Shown one piece after another: positions 55,985-64,000 of a DNA stretch of 64,000 bases (positions are counted from its first letter, which is position 1; each line of letters opens with the position of its first letter). Location of the stretch: the NCBI RefSeq assembly GCF_034190915.1, contig NW_026947486.1:106360812-106424811 (forward strand), written 5' to 3'. The DNA comes from Cavia porcellus (Eukaryota; Chordata; Mammalia; Rodentia; Caviidae). The notes under the pieces are model-generated. The model searched no databases, was not told the DNA's origin, and was given only the letters and a program-made list of their open reading frames with translations. A program made the translations under genes and the position numbers.

Positions 55985-56600
55985 AGCAAAGCTCAGTTTC
56001 ACGGCTCAACCCTACCTTATGGTGACTTTGCTCATTACAGGAAGTATCAAGAGAATTGCCAAACATAATAGTTTCATTCAACCTTCATTTTAGAACCTAG
56101 TATTAGACTTAAAACATCTCTGAGACAGATGACAGGGCTGGTACATGAATCAGATATCCCAGAGTCCAAACTATAAAGGAGATTCTTCCCTGGACAAGGC
56201 TAGGCTCGAAACTTTTTTTGGTAATGGGATTACAGTGGAACACGGGACCAGCAACTTTTTGTTCAAAGTGACAGTGACATAGCCCTGTGCAAACAAATAA
56301 CATTGCTGTTCATTACTGACCTATTTGGAAGGAATGACAAAATTTGCCTCCCTTTTTGTGAGCTGACCCTTATAACTTTGGCACTGACAAATAGTCTGTA
56401 TTTATTGGTGTTTTCCAATTAACACCACCGGAAAATGGTTACCTTTTTCTCTTGCTTTTATGGGGACACTTTAATTCTACTGATGCTCACATGCTAACAA
56501 CTGTGACCTCAATTGGGAAGGAAAGAAGGATATCCAAAAAAGTAAGCACAGGATAATTTTACACTTTATCAATATCAAATATCGGTAATGTATCAAGATT
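55985..56600. other. No feature recognised
   Basis: Unique AT-rich sequence without a recognised repeat or gene. Confidence 0.45.
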
Positions 56601-56604
56601 CTGT

Positions 56605-56700
56605 GGCTCGGGACTGGCTGACTGGAGTAGGTCAGTGGTAGAGCACTTGCTTAGCATGGGCAAAGTTCTGGGTTCAATTCACAGAACCACAAGAAAAAAA
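56605..56700 (+). mobile_element. ID-like SINE, older subfamily
   Basis: GAGTAGGTCAGTGGTAGAGC and CTTGCTTAGCATGGGCAAAG then TTCTGGGTTCAATTCACAG. It resembles classical rodent ID (GTAGAGCACTTGCTTAGCA) more than the young window-specific type. CAAGATTC and TAAGATTC flank it. Confidence 0.7.
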
Positions 56701-56749
56701 TTCTAAGATTCAATTTTTACTTAACCACAGACATGTTCTTTGTAAATTC

Positions 56750-58370
56750 TGCATTTAAAGTTATGTTGCTTAAGAGATACAAATATAAAAGAAGTCAAAC
56801 TCTCCTTATTCACAGGTGACACGGCCCTTTACATAGAAGACCCAAAAGACCCCCAGAACTAATAAATTCATCAAGGTATGAGGACAAAACTATAAAATCA
56901 ATAGCATTCCTGTACCAAAAAAGAATCTGCCAAGATAAAAATTATGAAAAAAGTACCACTCAAAATAGCTTCAAGATACATGGTTAAGAACGGACCTAAC
57001 AAAGAGAATGAATGACTTCTGTAATGAAAACAATTCTTTGAAAGAAGAGACTGTGGGGCTGGGTATTTAGCTCAGCGGCATAAGCGCCTCCCTTGCAAGC
57101 AGGCAGTCGTGAGTTCGATCCCTGGTACCCATAAAAACGGAAATGAAAAAGACAAAAAAAAAAAAAAAAAGAAAGAAAGAAAGAAAGAAAGAAGAGACTG
57201 AAGAAGACACCAGAAAGCAGAAAGCTAGATAGGCAGAACTGATGATGTCAAATGCTCATACTACCAAAGCTGATATACAGATTTAAGGCAATCCCAATCA
57301 AAATAGCCAAAGATTCATCACAGAACTAGGCAAAACAATCTAAAAATTTACATGAAACCATAAAAGACTCAGAATAGCAAAAGTAATTATAAATGACAAG
57401 ACCAAACCAGGAGGCACGACAGTCTCAGACCTCAAGTTAAATTACAAGCTATGGTAACAAAAACAGCATGATACTCAAAAACAGATATGTGGTCAGTAGA
57501 ACAGTGCGGAGAGTACACAAACAACTCCAGGCATATTCAGCCACCTGATGTTTGACAAAAGGGCCAAAAGAATATGGTGGGGGAACGGCAGACTCTTTAA
57601 CAAGAGGTGCTGAGAAAACTGGCTATTCACATGGAGAAGATTGATTCTAGACCCATCTCTCTCTCTCTTATGTACTCAGGTAAAATTAATGGATTAAAGA
57701 TGTAAATATTAAAACAGAAACAATCTTCTGGAAGATAAAATAGGTAAAACTCTTGAAGATATAGGCATAGGTAAAGATGCTCTGAGAAGAACCCTGATTA
57801 CACAAGAAAGTATATAGAAATCAACAAATGTGATTATATCAAATCCAAGAGCTTTGGTAGAGCAACAGAAACAGCCAATGGAGTAAAGAGAAAACCTATA
57901 GAATGAAAAAAGTTTGCCAGCTATTCTGGAAAAAGTACAAATATCTATAATATAAAGAACTCAAAACTTAGACCTCAATATAAAAGACCCAATCCAAAAA
58001 TTGGCACCTGAAATGAATAGACAATTCATAGAAGTAAAAATGGTCCATAAATACGTGAAAAAATACTCAGCATCACTGGCATGAAAGAAATTCAAATTAA
58101 AACAACACTGAGATTTCATCTTACTCCAGAAAGATGGCCATCATCAAGAAATCAAATAATAACAGATACTGGTGAAGATGTGGGGAAAAGGCATTCTTCT
58201 ACTTTGTGGGTGGGGATGTAAACTAATACAACTACTATGGAAATTAGTATGGATATTCTTCGAAAAACTAAAAATAGACATGCAATTAGACCTAGGTATT
58301 CCACTTGTAGGTATTTCCCCCAAATATTTGGATACCCCATACTAAAGTGATAGATGCATCCCAACAATAG
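56750..58370 (+). mobile_element. L1 LINE 3' half with dead reverse transcriptase motif
   Basis: Sense L1 from just before the polymerase active site. CTTATTCACAGGTGACACGG encodes L-F-T-G-D-T where active L1 has F/Y-A-D-D, so the first catalytic aspartate is gone. ORF2 landmarks follow in order: GGCAATCCCAATCAAAATAG, CAGACCTCAAGTTAAATTAC, GAAATTCAAATTAAAACAAC, GGAAATTAGTATGGATATTC. A young ID interrupts it at 57054-57186. The 3' end is missing after about 58370. Confidence 0.85.
57054..57186 (+). mobile_element. ID-type SINE, young copy nested in L1
   Basis: GGGGCTGGGTATTTAGCTCA, GAGTTCGATCCCTGGTACC and the tail with GGAAATGAAAAAGAC, A-run and (GAAA)n. A perfect 14-base target duplication, GAAAGAAGAGACTG, occupies 57040-57053 and 57187-57200. 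Confidence 0.93.
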
Positions 58371-58374
58371 GGGG

Positions 58375-58785
58375 GAGCACCTTCCACATCCCTGAGCTTG
58401 TGATTGTATTGAGAGTGGAAATCATGTTAGAGCAGCACTTATGGTCGCTCCATGCCTCACCTAGTTTAGTGACATGGCACAGAGAGTAAGATGTACCCAG
58501 ACAATCCTTCCTTCCACATCTGTTCACCTGAGCAGATACTTTCTAGTATACATATTGGGCAACTGCTGCATCAAGGATTCAGCAGTGACCTAAAGGATAC
58601 CTGTACCCTTCTGTCCAGAAGTTGACATCATTTAGCAAGCAGTCAGACAGGTAAATAAAGACGAAAGTGCCATAAATAACACAGTGATAATCACAGTGGT
58701 AGAGAAGTGAGACATCACTCTTAAAGCATAGAGAAAGAGCATTATGATCTCCAGGTGCAAGTTTCCTACCAGTGACTCAAGTTTA
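58375..58785. other. No feature recognised
   Basis: Unique sequence between the L1 and the LTR. The 61-codon minus frame has no motif. Confidence 0.45.
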
Positions 58786-58792
58786 TCTTTCT

Positions 58793-59187
58793 GTTATGGC
58801 TTGTGTCCAGATGTTTCACCAAAGCCTCAGGAGATCAGAGGTGGGGCTTTTTCAGAGCTGGCTGAATCTAGCATGTATGATTGATTCATGGTGCAATGCT
58901 AGAATTAAGGGTGCTAGGATTAAGGGTGGATGATTACCAATTGATTTGACACCACCCTAATCCCAGTAGTATGGATACAATATAAGGGGCAGAAATAGGC
59001 TTGTCTTGTCCCTTGCTACTGCCTACCATGAACTTTTTCTGCTATGCGATGCTTGCCTGCCATGCTGCCCTACCTAGAAGCCTGACTATGGACTGAAACC
59101 TCTATAAACTGTGAGCTAAATAAATAAAACTTTCCTTCCTTAATTTGTTGATGTTTTGTCTCAGCAATGAGAAAAGTAACTAAGACA
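58793..59187 (+). mobile_element. MaLR-like LTR
   Basis: GTTATGGCTTGTGTCCAGATG to TTTTGTCTCAGCAATGAGAA and GTAACTAAGAC. Same family and subfamily as 53095-53482. A short GAATTAAGGGTGCTAGGATT tandem lies at about 58902-58926. Confidence 0.72.
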
Positions 59188-59406
59188 CTTTCCTCATAAC
59201 AGAGTAGTACTCTACTGTGTCTATTTAGCCTCTCGACCTTGGATTTGGATAGAATGACAATTGGCAATAGTTACCTGCTCCTTGGGAGATGCCATGTTTC
59301 TTGATTGGGAGCTGAGAAGAAACAGAGTCCCATCTTCTTGGCCACACCCACAGAGAGCACAGTCTCCACAGAGCCAAACTTGACAGGGTTTGAAGGTAAG
59401 GGGGAG

Positions 59407-59490
59407 GGCTGGGGATTTAGCTCGGTGGCATAAGCACCTGTCTTGCAAACACACAATCATGAGTTCAATCCCTGGTACCGATTTAAAAAA
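59407..59490 (+). mobile_element. ID-type SINE
   Basis: GGGCTGGGGATTTAGCTCGG and GAGTTCAATCCCTGGTACC with tail CGATTTAAAA. AGGTAAGGGGGAG and AGGTGAGGGGGAG flank it as a 12-of-13 target duplication. Confidence 0.9.
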
Positions 59491-59499
59491 AAAAGAGGT

Positions 59500-60550
59500 G
59501 AGGGGGAGTAGGGGGTGTGGAGTTGAGGGAGCAGCTCATGATTGAAATGCCATAGACTCCTGTTGTTCTTAATGAGGTTTAGTAGGTTTCCTTGAATAAA
59601 AGTTCCTTCATTTGCAATATGCTTTTAGGAAAACTCTCAGAAGCTTTGAAATGGTTCATTTTTTTAAAAAAAGTTTCCACCAAAAAGTGTGTCTTTGAGA
59701 AGTATAGCCACAGGGCTATTTACTCTGCCATTCCACAAGTAGAGCTGTTTATCACTTTTTATCATGCTATTTATTTGTGTTTATGTGAAGAACCTATTGA
59801 CTTTTGTAGTGTAAATGGAAGATCAGTTGGAGATACAAATGTAAGAACACCTTGCTCTTCAACTACAAAAGAAAAATGAAGAGAATAACAGAGAAGGCAT
59901 GTAGGTTGCATGGCTTTCCTGGAAAACACAAAATATGATCTTAGATGACCAGATTCCAACTGATGTGATCATTTTTATGCATAGAAAGATAAGAGTGAAT
60001 GGATTGCAAAGTCATTTAGGATGGATTTGCACATTTAAACAATTGTAAGTTTCACAAATGTAGTAAAGATAATCAGGTCCAATCTCTTAAGTAGGACACT
60101 TGTGGTCTCTTCTGAATCAATTTGTGCCCAGCAAGAGAGACACGAAGAAAGAAATGTGTGGCCTTGTTACTACCTTGTAGCTTGAATTGTGATCGTGATT
60201 GTTATTTCACAATTTTGGGTCTTCCTGTTGTCTGCATCAGCTGGAAGAAATTGCATAAAAATGCTTATATGAGAAATGAGATCTTTATAGCTAGGGCATG
60301 TTTCAGATATCTTGAATTAGGCTTATTTTTATGAAGATGGGATACATCTTCCTCAGGGAATCAAAAGGTTTTTCGAGTGAGCTCAACATATGAAAAATTT
60401 TAAGACAAAACAAGCAACTAAATAATATTAATTTAATAGCAGTTTGGCTATAAATAAAAAAAAAAACTAACATGTACCTTCTCTAAAATTGAATCTAAAT
60501 GCAATATGTTGCCTGGTTTAACAAAGAAGTGCATGACTTCATCCCAAATG
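59500..60550. other. Repeat-free AT-rich sequence
   Basis: A 95-codon frame (59592-59879) and a 70-codon frame (60122-60334) lack recognised domains. No repeat was identified. Confidence 0.4.
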
Positions 60551-60554
60551 CCTG

Positions 60555-60722
60555 GATTCAGATCCTGACTTACCACTTTCTACCTTCAAGAGCTTGGCAA
60601 ATTGTGTAACTCCCTCATATTCCCATAAAGTGGAGCTTATAGCTTCTGAGCTGTTGTGAGGCTTTAATGAATCCAAAGATGCAAGATGCAAAGGTGCATA
60701 GAGATGTGCCTAGATATGAGTG
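60555..60722 (+). mobile_element. MIR SINE
   Basis: GGATTCAGATCCTGACTTAC, CACTTTCTACCTTCAAGAGC and GGCAAATTGTGTAACTCCCT are the MIR core; GTGAGGCTTTAATGAATCC is the following part. Confidence 0.75.
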
Positions 60723-60724
60723 CT

Positions 60725-61720
60725 TAGCTATGAGATATGAGTGACATATCTCATCCTGCCCCAAAAGAATTCTTTCAAATTCCTTAAAAATAACCTTCCT
60801 TTGCTCAGAGAGGATTTACAGAAAGACAGTACAGAAGATATCTCCAGTGCAAAGTCATTGGTCATGAAGATGACCAATGTGAGAAAAGGCAAATCCGTTG
60901 TTCTGGGCATCAAGTCCCTGAAAATGTTGGAACTGACAGCATGTCTGATCAAGTGATGCCATTCAAGACATTTAGCCAAGGGTGATGCTCTAGGATGAAA
61001 TTAAGAGGAAAATGACAAATAAACTATGGCAACTAATCAATACATAACCCAGTATGAAGCTAACAGTCCTTTTCAAGAGCAGTAGCTGGCCTTTGCAGAG
61101 CCCGCCCTTTTGTGGTCAGAATCGAGTTTTGTTATAATCAGGTTGAGAAGTGCAGAGATTAGTGCCCTGAAATCATCAACACTGCACTATGAATATTTCT
61201 TTTGCTTAGTGTTCCTTGATAGTTAGACAGTATATATCTCCATATAATTAATATATATGGTATTATTGGAGTGACTGTATTTCCACAGTGTAGTGTGAGG
61301 AGATTCATGCAAAATTACAGCGGAACTTTGAAACAGAGGCAGAGACCCAGGCAGGCATTGTCAGGGATGCATGTGAATCCAGATTGAACATGAAAGGAGA
61401 AGTGTGGGTCTTTTCTTCTGTTTCAGATCACTTTTGTCCATCTACCAATTCCTATAACTGTTACTTAAGTTCAGACATGCTTCTAAGGGCTGGTACCTCA
61501 CCCTTGGTCTCCTCTTACAAACATTAGTATCATCTGTTGGCATTAAAATCCTTTCATTTCTGTCTTTCACTTTAAAACTGATTTAGTGATATCAGTAATC
61601 TCCAAAAAACCCTGAGATCTGTGTGCTACCCAGAATGAGTGAATGTAGGTCGTGTCATCAATCCATTCAATAGATACCTATACAGTAAGAACTGGGGGGC
61701 TTAGAGCATAGCACCAGCTT
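60725..61720. other. No confident feature
   Basis: A 71-codon frame at 60741-60956, starting MTYLILPQKNSFKFL, is not recognised. The rest is unique AT-rich DNA. Confidence 0.4.
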
Positions 61721-61724
61721 AGGG

Positions 61725-61945
61725 CAGGCTGCCAAACCACAGGCCAAATCCTGCCCAGTACCTGGCTCTGTAAATAAAGCTTTATTGAAACAATTGTGTC
61801 CATTCATTACATATATCCCAAAACCACTTTCACACTACAATGGCAGTACTGAGTAGTTGTGAAAGAATGGTTTGGGCCCACAAAGTCTAAAATATTTATT
61901 ATGTTGCTCTTTAGAGAAAAAGTTTACATGTATCTCAGGGCTTTA
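61725..61945 (+). mobile_element. hAT-Charlie-like nonautonomous DNA transposon
   Basis: GGCTGCCAAACCACAGGCCA, AATCCTGCCCAGTACCTGGC, GTAAATAAAGCTTTATTG, CACTACAATGGCAGTACTG, AGTAGTTGTGAAAGAATGG and AGTCTAAAATATTTATTATG follow a well-known ~200-base MER-type hAT element. I cannot fix the exact subfamily name by eye. Confidence 0.72.
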
Positions 61946-62579
61946 TCATTTTTCCTGCTCCTCCCCCCCATATCCCTCTCTTTGCTTCTGCCTTCTCCTC
62001 TCCCATCTCCACAGAGTCTACTAGGCTGTGTGTAATTTAAAATGTTCTAACACATTTAAAGAGACTGCATGGCAGTCTTACAAACTCCACTATACCTGTT
62101 TGCTGCCTTGATTTGCCTGACTGTAGTCACCCCAAGGCAGATCTGGCATGAACTAATGAGCACTCATTTCTCTAAAGCAGCCTGAAAGTGCCTCCTTCTG
62201 AGCCTTTGCATGCTTCCTGCGATGTCCACCCTGCTTCATTCCCTTTCTTCTTTCTGGCCTTCAGTATACCCGCCTCCAAAATCCAACTTTCTTCATGAAA
62301 GCCCAGGCCCAGGTCAAGAAGGGCAGCATTCTCTTGCCCAGGTTCCAGAGCTCTGGGGCACGGAGAGCAGAGTCACATAAAATCATGGTCAGTACCCTCT
62401 CTCCAGTGTGGACTCTGCAGGGGCAGCCCCTCTTCATGTGTTTGTTGTCACTATGCAGCCTTATAAAACCCAGTCGCCTGCTAAATGGAGGCTCACTTTC
62501 CCCCATGTGGTTATCACCCCATCCCCACATGGTTTCCTCCCCAGCTTCTATTGTTACCTTCTGCTGTTTTGCAGCAAGA

Positions 62580-62990
62580 GTGAACTTCTCATGGGGTAAA
62601 GCAGGTCATGTCACTCCTCTGCTCTGAACTCTACACTGGCTTATCACTGAAAGAAAATCAGAAAGTCTACTGTAGCCTGCAGGGCACTGCATGATCCAAT
62701 TTCCTGCCAGCCTTTCTACCTCCAGCTACCTCATGTCGCTATTCCCCATGCAAGCTAATTCCAGGGACACTGGCTTCCTTGCTGTTCTTGTACCAAGAAT
62801 GCCTCTGCCTCAGGCCCTTTGCACTGGCTGTTCCATATTCTTGGAAAACCTTTCTCTCCTCATTCCATCCAGCTCAATTCTCTGGTATCACCTGCTCAAA
62901 GAGGGTCCATTGCCACTCTCGGTCCCTTAAATTGTATGAAGGGCAATTATTGCCTCTTGATAAATATACTTAATTATTTATTACTTGCCT
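62580..62990 (+). mobile_element. L2 LINE 3' fragment
   Basis: CAGGTCATGTCACTCCTCTG, AGCCTGCAGGGCACTGCATG, TGCCTCAGGCCCTTTGCACT and CTGGTATCACCTGCTCAAAG are L2 landmarks in order. The short frames here are relics of L2 ORF2 or chance. Confidence 0.82.
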
Positions 62991-62994
62991 TTAT

Positions 62995-63665
62995 TACCAT
63001 GATACAGATTTTACGGGATCAGAGACACTGCCTTGTTCTCTGTTCTATCTTACTGTTTGAGATGGCGCCGGCACCTAGAAAATTCCCACTGTACCCAATT
63101 GCAATGTGTTCACCTCTTAGGGAGTGCAGAGACAATAAGCACACCCAGGAGATAGAATGAAGAGAGGGTTATTACTTTCAGCAAGTGAAGACAGCACCAA
63201 GGGTCATCCCAGCCAAGCAGTGTCTCTCCGCACATGCAAAGCAAGGGGCTTTCATTTTAAAAAATGTCTGCAAGCCTAGAGTTCAAAATTTTGACAGTAT
63301 CCATAGCTTAGGAATGAATTTTGTTTTCTTCTTTACATAGTTTTGTGGGTTTTAAAGCAATTTTACATACAAATACATTCCTTGAATCATCATAGGAAAA
63401 AAATCCACATTCATATAAGACACTAACATGAAAAAAAGAACAGAATCTTCCCACCCCGTCTATTTGGGACTCTGGTAGAGATTCTTGAGTGGGCTAGCTG
63501 GGGACGAGGGGTGGAAAGTAAGACAATAACTGTGAGAACAGAATGAAAGTTGGAATAAGCTCTAGACCATTGCCCTTGCTTAGAACATGCTGGGAAGGGG
63601 GCACTGAGCCTCCGTTTCTCTCCCTCGGAATCCGAGATCCCAGGATCAGATGCAAACATGGGCCT
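62995..63665. other. No confident feature
   Basis: Unique sequence. The part at 63150-63260 (GAAGAGAGGGTTATTACTTTC) has an antisense-LTR flavour but no matched family. Confidence 0.4.
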
Positions 63666-63679
63666 GGAGCCCACAGGCT

Positions 63680-63850
63680 GTGCGGTAGTTAAGGGCATAA
63701 CTCTGGACCGAGTAGCTTGAGCTCAGGTCTTAGATCCTCATTGACATTACCCTTTTTGAACCTTTGTTTTGTCATCTTTAAAACAGAGAGAACAACTTCA
63801 ACCTGGCGAATATACCATCAGGACTCAAGGAGCAAATGAACTTATTCGCC
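63680..63850 (+). mobile_element. MIR SINE
   Basis: GTGCGGTAGTTAAGGGCATAA, GAGCTCAGGTCTTAGATCCT and CTTTGTTTTGTCATCTTTAA follow the MIR 5' part and core. Confidence 0.65.
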
Positions 63851-64000
63851 TTGTGTCTTAGTTGACACTGAGTGTGCACCTTAGCATGGAGAATGAAAGG
63901 GGAGGAGGAAACAGTGTCTCTTGAAACTCTGGCCGCACTTTCCCAGGCCTTGATTCTAAGCCGTGGAAGGCTGGGAAGAAGGGTCAAGGAAAGTAAAGAT

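Overview
This window reads as nuclear DNA of a placental mammal, specifically a rodent outside the mouse-rat group. The evidence is the repeat content. There are about a dozen tRNA-Ala-derived ID-type SINEs, 7SL-derived B1 elements with the internal duplication seen in rodent B1, many B1+ID fusion elements of the B1-dID type, old L1 and L2 LINEs, MIRs, ERVL/MaLR LTRs, a Tigger1 fossil and hAT-type relics. No murid B2 or B4 element and no squirrel-type ID tail was seen. The young ID copies share an unusual tail (GGTACCAATAAAAAGG followed by AAAAAGAC). I lean towards a castorimorph rodent (beaver, kangaroo rat or pocket gopher group), but the species is inference.

I found no protein-coding gene I can name. 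The open reading frames are short, lie inside repeats or microsatellites, or have no recognisable motif. The window looks like intergenic or deep intronic sequence. The one gene-like signal is a CpG island at about 46.28-47.05 kb with GC boxes and plausible splice donors, followed by a plausible splice acceptor at 47163. It may be a promoter and first exon of a coding or noncoding gene.

Layout. 0-8.3 kb: LTRs and an L1 3' end, a local ~175-base duplication, then a long antisense L1 interrupted by unrelated sequence that resembles the end of a pogo/Tigger transposase. 8.3-14.8 kb: sparse, with ID, B1-dID, MaLR, MER5A-like and MIR fragments. 14.8-17.0 kb: a nearly full-length Tigger1 fossil. 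17-23.4 kb: scattered SINEs plus repeat-free AT-rich sequence at 21.5-22.0 kb that may be conserved noncoding DNA. 23.4-28.2 kb: a dense nest of an ERVL LTR, a MaLR LTR and a sense L1, pierced by at least nine SINEs. 28.2-37 kb: mostly unassigned, with a 265-base homopurine tract at 31.4 kb. 36.8-38.4 kb: two copies of a small hAT-like element around an ERVL LTR, one of them inside a MaLR fragment. 39-46 kb: GC-richer sequence, MIRs, and an L2 split by a MaLR LTR. 46.3-47.0 kb: CpG island. 47-56 kb: largely unique, with a B1 cluster at 49.4-50.2 kb and a second conserved-noncoding candidate at 54.65-55.55 kb. 56.7-58.4 kb: sense L1 with a defective reverse transcriptase motif and a nested ID. 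58.8-64 kb: MaLR LTR, ID, MIR, hAT-Charlie-like and L2 fragments.

The transposon history can be partly read from nesting: L2/MIR and Tigger1/MER5-type are oldest, then MaLR/ERVL LTRs and L1, then B1-dID and B1, and last the ID elements, which still have perfect 13-17 base target-site duplications. I see no evidence of a novel gene system. The best leads are the CpG island, the two candidate regulatory stretches, the hAT-like pair and the transposase-end fragment.
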